Source of the DNA: HT1-32 sp040219025
Lineage (GTDB): Bacteria; Pseudomonadota; Alphaproteobacteria; Rhodospirillales; HT1-32
Direction: 5' to 3'
Assembly: GCA_040219025.1 (NCBI GenBank)
Contig: JAVJTE010000012.1
Span: 124,001 to 188,000, forward strand
Length of the DNA stretch: 64,000 bases
Made by a program: the position numbers and the translations under genes. The notes under the pieces were generated by a model, which searched no databases, was not told the origin of the DNA, and worked only from the letters and a program-made list of their open reading frames with translations. This document shows, piece by piece, positions 33,404 to 41,095 of the stretch. How positions within the stretch are numbered: position 1 is the first letter of the stretch; every line of letters begins with the position of its first letter.

Positions 33404-34597
33404 ATGCGACTGGGACTATGGCGAACCGGTAGCCGGCTGTTGGGCATGTTTCTGGCAGTCATTCTGATTTCCGCCGCCATCCCCGGACAGGCACAAGCCC
33501 GCTACGCCTCAATAATTGTCGATGCCGAAACCGGCAAGGTGCTTTACGCCCGTAATCCCGATACAAGGCGCTATCCTGCCTCACTGACCAAGATCATGAC
33601 ACTGTACATGGTGTTCTCCGCGCTGGAGGAGAAGCGAATCACCATGGATACGGAATTCAAGGTTTCGCACAGGGCCGCCGGACAGGCGCCATCGAAACTT
33701 GGCCTGAAAGCCGGTTCTACCATCAAGGTCCGGGACGCCGTCCTGGCACTGGTGACGAAATCGGCAAATGATGCGGCGACTGTCATCGCCGAGAACCTCA
33801 GCGGTACAGAGATCCGTTTTGCCCGGGACATGACGGAACGCGCCCGCGGGCTCGGCATGCGCAAGACCCAGTTCAGAAATGCCTCCGGCCTGCCCAACCG
33901 CCGTCAGCTCAGCACCGCCCGCGATATGGCTCTGCTGGGCCGCGCGATCATGCGGGACTTTCCGGAATATTATAAACTCTTCAACACGCGCTCCTTCACC
34001 TATGAGGGGCGGACCTACGGCAACCACAATAACCTGCTGCACAGCTACAAGGGTACGGACGGGATCAAGACCGGCTATATCAATGCCTCCGGCTTTAATC
34101 TCGTCGCCTCGGTGGAGCGGAACGGTCGCCGTCTGGTCGGTGTGGTCTTTGGCGGCAAGTCTGCCCGCAGCCGTGACGCGCATATGGCTGACCTGCTGGA
34201 CCGCAATTTTGGCGGTGCCACCGTTTATGCCAGTCAGGGCGGGGTCACACCTGCTGACCGCACCCTGCGGGCGAAGATTGAAAAGCCCCTGCTGCCCCCC
34301 GCGACGGCATCCCAGGTTGCGGACACCTGGGGAATTCAGGTCGGTGCCTTTCGTAACTATGGCCCCGCCCGCATTGCCGCAGAAGAGGCCCATCTGAACC
34401 TAAAGGATCGCATCCGTGACGCTCAGGTGATGGTCCAGAACCATGTGGTCAATGGTGCGACCTACTTCCGTGCCCGGCTGGTCGGCCTGTCAGAAGCCGA
34501 CGCTGAGACGGCCTGCATGAGTCTCAAGCGCCGCAACAAGTCCTGCCTGCTGATTGCACCGGCAAAGGGCAAGGACCTGGCCGATATTTCTGGCTGA
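33404..34597 (+). CDS. dacA: Serine-type D-Ala-D-Ala carboxypeptidase with SPOR domain
   Basis: The 397-residue periplasmic enzyme removes the terminal D-Ala of peptidoglycan stem peptides. A signal peptide ends at AQA (about residue 32). The catalytic motifs are SLTK (S60, K63), SAN and KTGY. The usual second domain of PBP5 is reduced. Residues about 305-385 form a SPOR-like domain (WGIQVGAFRNYGPARIAAEEA), which binds denuded glycan at the septum, so the enzyme is probably targeted to division sites. It is preceded by a CtrA-type box and followed by a convergent gene. Confidence 0.92.
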   Translation: MRLGLWRTGSRLLGMFLAVILISAAIPGQAQARYASIIVDAETGKVLYARNPDTRRYPASLTKIMTLYMVFSALEEKRITMDTEFKVSHRAAGQAPSKLGLKAGSTIKVRDAVLALVTKSANDAATVIAENLSGTEIRFARDMTERARGLGMRKTQFRNASGLPNRRQLSTARDMALLGRAIMRDFPEYYKLFNTRSFTYEGRTYGNHNNLLHSYKGTDGIKTGYINASGFNLVASVERNGRRLVGVVFGGKSARSRDAHMADLLDRNFGGATVYASQGGVTPADRTLRAKIEKPLLPPATASQVADTWGIQVGAFRNYGPARIAAEEAHLNLKDRIRDAQVMVQNHVVNGATYFRARLVGLSEADAETACMSLKRRNKSCLLIAPAKGKDLADISG

Positions 34598-34635
34598 GAC
34601 GCCGACGGCTTCACCCCCGCAATCCCCGCCCGCCT

Positions 34636-35052
34636 TCAGGGTCGGCCAAGCACCGCGATACGCTTCAGGGTCAGCGCCCGTCCCTTCGTCTGCCAGTCCT
34701 CGGGTCTCCATCTGCGCGCGGCAAGCGAGGGCGACCGGATCGCGACGAACGTGTGTGCAGCCAGTCTTCTTCCATCCGCCAGCCGAACCGGGACCAGCCG
34801 GGTCCGATAGTCCTCGCCCTCATATGCTTCAAGACGGCGAATAACAGACGGCGGCAGTCCCTGACAAACCAGCCCGCTGGTCCGGGAACCGGTGCGCGCG
34901 ATCAGCGTCGGATAGCTTTGTCCCGGCAGGAAAACCCGGGCCATGGACAAGGCCGTGGCCCGCTGCGGGCGGAAGGCGTTCAAATCACGTCTGGTAACCG
35001 CACGGAAAACCTGTTCGTCCAGTAATGTGCCGTAGAAGAACCAGACCTGCAT
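34636..35052 (-). CDS. Gamma-glutamylcyclotransferase (AIG2/GGCT-like)
   Basis: The 138-residue protein has the AIG2-like fold: the substrate-anion loop FFYGTLLD at the N-terminus, the YPTLI segment, and the catalytic Glu in RRLEAYEGEDYRTRLVPV. Family members cyclise gamma-glutamyl amines to 5-oxoproline and an amino acid or amine. It overlaps nothing and starts 3 bases after the stop of the phosphohexomutase gene on the same strand. A link to the GGT-like lipoprotein at 4889 is conceivable but unproven. Confidence 0.85.
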   Translation of the reverse strand: MQVWFFYGTLLDEQVFRAVTRRDLNAFRPQRATALSMARVFLPGQSYPTLIARTGSRTSGLVCQGLPPSVIRRLEAYEGEDYRTRLVPVRLADGRRLAAHTFVAIRSPSLAARRWRPEDWQTKGRALTLKRIAVLGRP

Positions 35053-35055
35053 GGC

Positions 35056-36435
35056 TCACGTCTCTGGTAGTGTGATCCCGCTTTCCAGAAGTTCGGCAGT
35101 CAGCGCAGCCCGAAGCTTCTCCAGGCCGGCCTCTGTCTCCGACTCACAGCGTGCGACCAGAACATCCTGCGTATTCGACGCCCGCAGCAACCACCAGCCG
35201 TCCGCGGTTTTCAGGCGTACACCGTCAATGTCGTTCAATTCCCCCTCACCGCGCGCGGCAACCCGGTTGCGCACCTCTTCCACAACCGCGAACTTGCGTG
35301 TCTCGCTGCAGGGAAAGCGCATTTCCGGCGTATTGATCAGGGCCGGAAGGGCATCACGCATGTCAGCCAGACTGCGGTCTGATGCCGAGAGAATACGCAG
35401 CAGGCGAACAGCGGCGTAAAGCGCGTCGTCAAAGCCATGATACTCATCAGCAAAGAAGATATGTCCGCTCATCTCCCCGGCCAGTGGCGCGCCGGTTTCC
35501 TTCATCATTTTCTTGATCAGCGAATGCCCGGTCCGCCCCATCACCGGCTTGCCGCCAAGACGCGCAACCTCGTCAAAGAAGACCTGACTGGTTTTGACAT
35601 CAGCAATCACCGTTGCACCGGGAATACTGGCCAGAACTTCGGTCGCCAGCACGCACATCAGCTGGTCGCCCCATAAAACCCGGCCCTCTGAATCGACCAC
35701 GCCGATGCGGTCTCCGTCACCGTCAAATCCGATACCGACATCCGCGCCCTGCTGTTTCACGGCCTGCTTCAGATCGACGAGATTCTTCTCAACCGTCGGA
35801 TCCGGATGATGATTTGGAAAGGTGCCGTCAACGTCAGTAAACAGGCATGTATGCTGCCCCGGCAGTTGCGCCACCAGCGCCTCGGTTGCCGGGCCAGCGA
35901 CACCGTTGCCCGCATCCCAGACAACCCTGAGCGGACGACCATCCCGGTAGGCGCTGACCAGTGTTTCAACATAACGGTCAAATACCGGACGTTCCTCAAC
36001 CCGACCGGTTGCCGGGCGTGGCGCATATTCGCGAGCCGATACACCCAGGGTCTGAATGTCCCCGGCGAAGAACGGCCCGCCCTTCAGCATCATCTTGAGG
36101 CCGTTATAATCCGGCGGATTATGAGATCCGGTAATCATGACCCCGGCATCCGCGCCAAGTTCATAGGTCGAGAAGTACAGCATCGGCGTCGGGCCCATCC
36201 CGACGTCAAAGACATCCATCCCGGCCTCGGCCAGCCCGGCAATCATGCCGGCCGCAATTTCCGGCGAACTCAGCCGGCCATCACGGCCAACCGCCACAGA
36301 CGAGCCACCGGCGACCCTTACCCGGTCGCCAAAGGCACTGCCCAGCGCCCGTGCGACATCCGCATCAAGATTGTCGCCAACAATACCGCGGATGTCATAT
36401 TCGCGCAGAATAACCGGATCGATATGCATGCCCAT
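35056..36435 (-). CDS. Phosphomannomutase/phosphoglucomutase (AlgC type)
   Basis: The 459-residue enzyme interconverts hexose 6- and 1-phosphates to supply nucleotide sugars. It has the four-domain alpha-D-phosphohexomutase layout: REYDIRGIVG at the N-terminus, the phosphoserine loop TGSHNPPDYNG, the metal loop GFDGDGDRIG, the sugar-specificity loop GEMSGHIFF, and the phosphate-binding RASNTQ (usually RxSNTxP) near the C-terminus. It starts 6 bases after the stop of the UDP-glucose dehydrogenase gene, with GGCGGG upstream. The order galU, ugd, pgm points to surface polysaccharide precursor supply. Confidence 0.93.
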   Translation of the reverse strand: MGMHIDPVILREYDIRGIVGDNLDADVARALGSAFGDRVRVAGGSSVAVGRDGRLSSPEIAAGMIAGLAEAGMDVFDVGMGPTPMLYFSTYELGADAGVMITGSHNPPDYNGLKMMLKGGPFFAGDIQTLGVSAREYAPRPATGRVEERPVFDRYVETLVSAYRDGRPLRVVWDAGNGVAGPATEALVAQLPGQHTCLFTDVDGTFPNHHPDPTVEKNLVDLKQAVKQQGADVGIGFDGDGDRIGVVDSEGRVLWGDQLMCVLATEVLASIPGATVIADVKTSQVFFDEVARLGGKPVMGRTGHSLIKKMMKETGAPLAGEMSGHIFFADEYHGFDDALYAAVRLLRILSASDRSLADMRDALPALINTPEMRFPCSETRKFAVVEEVRNRVAARGEGELNDIDGVRLKTADGWWLLRASNTQDVLVARCESETEAGLEKLRAALTAELLESGITLPET

Positions 36436-36441
36436 GTCAGA

Positions 36442-37758
36442 TCAGCCCGCCTGGCCCGGTCGCCCGATGCTGGAATAGGTGAACCCGGCCTCGATCATAT
36501 CCGATGGTTTGTAGACATTTCTCAGGTCAACCATCACCGGCGATTTCAGCAGCGACTTCACTCGGTCCAGATCAAGGGCCCGGAACTGGTTCCATTCCGT
36601 AATCAGCGCCACGGCATCCGCATCAGCCATCGTCGCATAGGCATCATCACACCATTCGATATCCGGCAGCATCTTGCGCGCTTCCGCCATCCCTTCCGGG
36701 TCATAGGCCGCGACTGTCGCACCGGCTTCGATCAGGGCCGGAATAATATCCAGACTGGGGGAATCGCGCATATCATCGGTGTTCGGTTTGAAGGTCACAC
36801 CCAGCACGGCAATCTTCTTGCCTTTCACCGAGCCGCCACAGGCCGCGACAATCCGGCCGGCCATGCTTTTCTTGCGCTTGTCATTGATATCCACCACCGT
36901 CTCGACAATACGCAGCGGCGCCCCGGCATCCTGGGCCGTGCGCACCAGCGCCAGCGTATCTTTCGGAAAACAGGAGCCGCCATATCCCGGTCCCGGATGC
37001 AGGAACTTCTTGCCGATGCGCCCGTCCAGACCAATGCCGCGGGCGACATCATGGACGTTCGCACCGACCTTTTCGCACAGGTCAGCCACTTCGTTGATAA
37101 AGGTGATCTTGGTCGCGAGAAAAGTATTGGCTGCATATTTGATCAGCTCGGACGTTGTCCGTGACGTGAAGACAATCGGTGTCTCGATCAGGAACAGAGG
37201 GCGATAGAGGCGACGCATGACATCCTGGGCGGCTTCGGTCTCGGCCCCGATGACAACACGATCCGGGCGCATGAAATCTTCGATGGCCGATCCTTCCCGC
37301 AGGAATTCGGGGTTTGAGACGACATCGAACTCCGCATCCGGCCGGGCCTCGCGGATAATCCGTTCGACCTCGGTGCCCGTACCAACAGGCACGGTCGATT
37401 TGGTCACGATGACCGTATATCCGCTGATCGCCGCTGCAATCTCTGCGGCAGCCGCATAGACATAGGACAGGTCCGCATGCCCGTCGCCCCGGCGGCTTGG
37501 CGTTCCGACGGCAATGAACACCGAATCAGCGCCGGCAACGGCTTCCTGAAGATCGGTGGTAAAGGAGAGGCGACCGGCCTGTACATTGCGTTCGACCAGA
37601 TCTTCGAGACCCGGTTCATAAATCGGCATCCGCCCCTGCTTGAGCCCGGCAATCTTGTCCGCATCCTTGTCGACACAGACAACATTCACCCCGAATTCAG
37701 AGAAACAGGCACCCGACACCAGGCCGACATAGCCCGTTCCAATCATTGCTACACGCAT
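36442..37758 (-). CDS. ugd: UDP-glucose 6-dehydrogenase
   Basis: The 438-residue enzyme oxidises UDP-glucose to UDP-glucuronate with two NAD+. The N-terminal NAD site reads MIGTGYVGLVSGACF; other motifs are STVPVGTG, NPEFLREGSA, the central-domain DGRIGKKFLHPGPGYGGSCFPKDT with the catalytic Cys, and the C-terminal TFKPNTDDMRDSP. The length is standard. It lies 30 bases after galU, whose product is its substrate, and directly before the phosphohexomutase gene. Confidence 0.95.
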   Translation of the reverse strand: MRVAMIGTGYVGLVSGACFSEFGVNVVCVDKDADKIAGLKQGRMPIYEPGLEDLVERNVQAGRLSFTTDLQEAVAGADSVFIAVGTPSRRGDGHADLSYVYAAAAEIAAAISGYTVIVTKSTVPVGTGTEVERIIREARPDAEFDVVSNPEFLREGSAIEDFMRPDRVVIGAETEAAQDVMRRLYRPLFLIETPIVFTSRTTSELIKYAANTFLATKITFINEVADLCEKVGANVHDVARGIGLDGRIGKKFLHPGPGYGGSCFPKDTLALVRTAQDAGAPLRIVETVVDINDKRKKSMAGRIVAACGGSVKGKKIAVLGVTFKPNTDDMRDSPSLDIIPALIEAGATVAAYDPEGMAEARKMLPDIEWCDDAYATMADADAVALITEWNQFRALDLDRVKSLLKSPVMVDLRNVYKPSDMIEAGFTYSSIGRPGQAG

Positions 37759-37788
37759 GGGAGGATATCCTTACCGATTGATCTTGAT

Positions 37789-38670
37789 CTACTCGTTTTC
37801 GTTCGAGATGCGCTTCAGCATCGCCAGCATCCGCTCACGCATGTCATCGCGCTCCAGCGCGAAAGCGACCGTCGCCTCGACGAAGCCGATACGGTTGCCG
37901 CAATCGAACCTTGTGCCGTTGAATCGCAAGCCGTGGAACGGGATGCGGTCAATCGTCCGGGCCATGGCATCCGTCAGCTGAATTTCACCACCGGCACCGG
38001 TTTCCTGACGTGCCAGCTCGTCAAAGACGGCAGGTTGCAGAATATAGCGTCCGATGATCGACAGGGTGGAAGGGGCATCTGCCGGATCCGGCTTCTCGAC
38101 CAGCCCATGCGCCGAGGCCAGACGCCCGTCATCATGGTCAACATCCAGAATGCCGTATTTGTTGGTGTCTTCCCGCGGCACGTCTTCGGCGGCAACGATA
38201 TTGCCGCCGACTTCCTCATAAGCTGCAATCATCTGCTTCAGGCATCCGGGCTTTGCCAGGATAAGGTCATCAGCCAGCAGGACCGCAAACGGTTCGCGTC
38301 CGACCAGATCACGTGCGCACCAGACCGCGTGACCCAGACCAAGCGGCTCACGCTGGCGGGTATAGGAAACACAGCCCGGCTCCGGCAGCCAGGCATTGAT
38401 GATCTCCAGCTCACGGGTCTTGCCGCGCGCAGCCAGCGTTTCCTGCAATTCCATGCTGTAGTCGAAATGATCTTCAATCGCCGACTTACCGCGACCGGTA
38501 ACGAAAATGAACTGCTCGATCCCGGCCTCGACCGCTTCCTCAACCGCATATTGAATCAGCGGTTTATCAACGACCGGCATCATTTCCTTCGGCATTGCCT
38601 TCGTTGCAGGCAAGAACCGGGTACCAAGACCCCCTACCGGAAAAACCGCTTTCCGTACCGGCTGGACCAT
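37789..38670 (-). CDS. galU: UTP--glucose-1-phosphate uridylyltransferase
   Basis: The 293-residue enzyme makes UDP-glucose from UTP and glucose-1-phosphate. The signature FPVGGLGTRFLPATKAMPKEM is at the N-terminus, with VDKPLIQYAVEEAVEAGIE, the metal region VLLADDLI and the sugar loop LVEKPDP. ATG 38670 has GGAG 8 bases upstream and gives the usual family start. It is the first gene of the galU-ugd-pgm run, and its promoter must lie in the 149-base gap after the J-domain gene. Confidence 0.95.
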   Translation of the reverse strand: MVQPVRKAVFPVGGLGTRFLPATKAMPKEMMPVVDKPLIQYAVEEAVEAGIEQFIFVTGRGKSAIEDHFDYSMELQETLAARGKTRELEIINAWLPEPGCVSYTRQREPLGLGHAVWCARDLVGREPFAVLLADDLILAKPGCLKQMIAAYEEVGGNIVAAEDVPREDTNKYGILDVDHDDGRLASAHGLVEKPDPADAPSTLSIIGRYILQPAVFDELARQETGAGGEIQLTDAMARTIDRIPFHGLRFNGTRFDCGNRIGFVEATVAFALERDDMRERMLAMLKRISNENE

Positions 38671-38819
38671 TAACTCAACTCCATTTAGATCGGACCTCTG
38701 GCAGGAGCGCCAGTGTGCAGTGCAATAACGTGCGGCGTTTTCTGCCACAGCACCGGCGATGTCGCAAGAATGCGCCGGACGCAGGGCACCATCCCACTGT
38801 CGGCAGATAACATTCCGGA

Positions 38820-39563
38820 CTAAAGGCCGGAAAGCAGGAAGTCTTTGGCTTCGTTGATTTTCGATGCAAGTTCATTGCTGCCACCCCGGTCGGGATGGGC
38901 GGTTTTCATCTGCTGTTTATGCGCATAGCGGATATCTTCTGCGGTCGCACCGGGCTTCAGTCCAAGGATTTCAAGGGCTTCTGCCTCGGTCATCATCGAC
39001 CGGCCACCGCGGGAGCGACCGGAAGATGAACGTTTATCCCCGTCCGTCCCCTCGCCGTCCCGCCAGTCCGGATGATGGCGGTCCAGATAGGCTTCCAGCA
39101 GATCGCCGCTTTCCTCGTCTTCCGCCTCGATCTCGCGCATCAGGGTGATCAGTTCTTCGGGTCCGAGATCTTCCAGACTGCTGCCGGCGAGTCGTCCCTG
39201 CTTCACCTGCCCTGACATGCTGCCGCTGTCATGATCCAGTTCCATCCTCAGCCAGTCGGTTTCAACAGTAGAGGTCTGGCCGGTACTGGCCTGCCCCGCA
39301 CCGCCACCCAGCGAGCCCGCACCCCGGTACATGCCAATCCTGCGAAACAGGCCCATCAGCAGCGGCAGGTAAAGCGGTAACGCCAGCAGGGCCTGCCCGA
39401 TGCGCCCTGAAATCAGCAGAAACAGCAGCAACAGCGTCCCGATCAGCGCCAGCGACCATTTGGCAGTGCGCCAGATCTGTGCCGGTCTGGCATTCGCATA
39501 CCAGTTCAGTAACAGTACAAAGGAGACCAGCAGGCAGAGCCCGAGGATAAGATATGCGATCAT
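38820..39563 (-). CDS. Membrane-anchored J-domain (DnaJ-like) protein
   Basis: The 247-residue protein has two N-terminal membrane segments (about residues 3-20 and 34-70), a low-complexity Gly/Ser linker, an acidic stretch (DLGPEELITLMREIEAEDEESG) and a C-terminal J domain at about 190-247 with the HPD motif in KTAHPDRGG. J domains stimulate DnaK ATPase; membrane J proteins recruit DnaK to specific clients. The C-terminal J domain with preceding helices resembles TIM14/Pam18-type proteins. It is the last gene of the oxidoreductase-mipZ-VWA run, 3 bases after the VWA gene. Confidence 0.87.
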   Translation of the reverse strand: MIAYLILGLCLLVSFVLLLNWYANARPAQIWRTAKWSLALIGTLLLLFLLISGRIGQALLALPLYLPLLMGLFRRIGMYRGAGSLGGGAGQASTGQTSTVETDWLRMELDHDSGSMSGQVKQGRLAGSSLEDLGPEELITLMREIEAEDEESGDLLEAYLDRHHPDWRDGEGTDGDKRSSSGRSRGGRSMMTEAEALEILGLKPGATAEDIRYAHKQQMKTAHPDRGGSNELASKINEAKDFLLSGL

Positions 39564-39566
39564 CTG

Positions 39567-40277
39567 TCAGCCACGACCACTCATCTGGTTGCTGATAAGC
39601 CTCACCGTCTCCCTGCCGCCCCTGCCCGACAGATCGGCAAGTGCCTTGCGACCGCCTGCCGCAAAGGCTGCGACAGCACTCAGCAGTTCTCTCAGCTGGT
39701 CGACACTGCCTGCATCAAACCGGCACCAGGCACCGCCGGACAGTTTCGCCATCTGCCGGAAGGCGGACTCGGCAATCGGGTCATAGCCTTCCTGGAACAG
39801 AAACAATGGCGTGCCCTTCAGGCCAAGCTGGCCGGCCAGATGGCACAGCGTATCGACACTCTCTTCCATGCAATCGCCAACGAAAACGACGGCGTTCACC
39901 TTCTGCTCGCCGGTCGACCGCAATCCGTGGCGCAACACCCGTTCAATCTGTGTCCGTCCCCCGAGGCAGCGGACGCCGGTCATGCTCCGCAGCAGAGACT
40001 CCGGATCAGAGACCCAGTTGCTGGCCTTGAATTCCCCGAACCCGCGAAAGAAACAAAGTTGTACATCCAGACCGCCGATATCGCGGGTAACCGCAAACAT
40101 CTCCGCCTGGGTATGCATCGCCTGATCCCAGGTCGGCTCGCGGCTTCCTGTTGCATCCAGCGCAAAAACCAGCCGTCCGCGCTTTCCTGCTTTCACCGGC
40201 GCAGGTGTATGCGCCACTTTCTGCAGAAATGCCGAGACGCTGTTGTTGCCCTGCTTTTTCTTATCGAGTTCTCTTGC
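39567..40277 (-). CDS. VWA-domain protein, cytoplasmic
   Basis: The 236-residue protein contains a von Willebrand A fold. LVFALDATGSREPTW carries the MIDAS D-x-T-x-S metal motif, with further loop residues in GGRTQI and VFVGDCMEES. There is no signal peptide or membrane segment, so it should work in the cytoplasm. The family gives no specific function. It lies between mipZ (41 bases upstream) and the J-domain gene. I used ATG 40277 (MARELDKKK) rather than the weaker in-frame start at 40292. Confidence 0.8.
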   Translation of the reverse strand, partial: ARELDKKKQGNNSVSAFLQKVAHTPAPVKAGKRGRLVFALDATGSREPTWDQAMHTQAEMFAVTRDIGGLDVQLCFFRGFGEFKASNWVSDPESLLRSMTGVRCLGGRTQIERVLRHGLRSTGEQKVNAVVFVGDCMEESVDTLCHLAGQLGLKGTPLFLFQEGYDPIAESAFRQMAKLSGGAWCRFDAGSVDQLRELLSAVAAFAAGGRKALADLSGRGGRETVRLISNQMSGRG

Positions 40278-40318
40278 CATCAGGATCAACATAGGTCTGC
40301 CGGAGGGCAGTATCCAGT

Positions 40319-41095
40319 TCAGACACCAATCGATCTGACGAGATCGCGCAGTTCATGGCGGGCGGCAATATGCGACATGGTGAAACCGGTGCCTTCAACG
40401 CCGGTGTCGCGGAGGTCCCCCAGGGTCAGACCCTGCGGGAACAGTTCGCGGTAGATAACCCGTTCTCCCAGACCCGCGACAGTACGAAAGCCGATGCGGC
40501 GCGACAGTTCTGTCAACAAGGTCTCGATCCGGCGCTTGTTGCGGGCATCCAGACTGGACAACCGGTTTCGCATCACGATCCAGTCCATGACAGGCTGACC
40601 ACGCAGGGAACGGCGTTTCTTCGCCTCGAAGACTGCCTCTGCATAATGACTGGGCTTCAGCACGATCTGATCCGTCTGCTGCACACTGGCCAGCACGTCC
40701 AGATCAAGAAAACTGTCATTAATCGGCGTGATCAGGATATCCGCCCATGAATGAGCCTCGCGGCTGAGGGCATTATCAGCACCCGGTGTATCAACGACGA
40801 CAATATCCGCAGATCCGTATGTCTGGCTCAAGGCCGTGGCGAACCGCTCGCCGTCCGTTGCAGTATCTTCCGGGGCCAGCCGCAAATGCCGCGGCATCGG
40901 CAGTTTCAGGCCACGCTTCTCGCCGACTTCCGAGCGGTTCTGCAGATAGCGGCTCAGGGTGCCCTGACGGGCATCGAGGTCGATACTGGCGACACGTTTG
41001 CCACTGCGCAGGTAAGCGACGATCAGATGCATCGAGGTGGTCGATTTACCGGTTCCGCCCTTCTCGCTGCCGACAACAATAACCCTGGGAATCAT
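40319..41095 (-). CDS. mipZ: Division-plane positioning ATPase MipZ
   Basis: MipZ is a ParA-type ATPase that forms a bipolar gradient through ParB and blocks FtsZ away from midcell. The 258-residue protein has the deviant Walker A loop SEKGGTGKSTTSMHL, the DLDARQGTL switch region, VVVDTPGADNALSREAH with the Walker B Asp, and ITPINDSFLDLDVL. The C-terminal ALAARHE-like end (HIAARHELRDLV) is also typical. Its start overlaps the stop of the molybdopterin oxidoreductase gene by 4 bases, so it is translationally coupled to that gene, an unusual setting for a division gene. Length and motifs are normal. Confidence 0.93.
   Translation of the reverse strand: MIPRVIVVGSEKGGTGKSTTSMHLIVAYLRSGKRVASIDLDARQGTLSRYLQNRSEVGEKRGLKLPMPRHLRLAPEDTATDGERFATALSQTYGSADIVVVDTPGADNALSREAHSWADILITPINDSFLDLDVLASVQQTDQIVLKPSHYAEAVFEAKKRRSLRGQPVMDWIVMRNRLSSLDARNKRRIETLLTELSRRIGFRTVAGLGERVIYRELFPQGLTLGDLRDTGVEGTGFTMSHIAARHELRDLVRSIGV

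Noticed and set aside
35806..37164. A 452-codon frame on the plus strand opposite the pgm/ugd genes, and a similar one at 37477-38673 opposite galU
   Set aside because: Both lie antisense to confidently identified genes and have low-complexity, His/Arg-rich text without a family signature.
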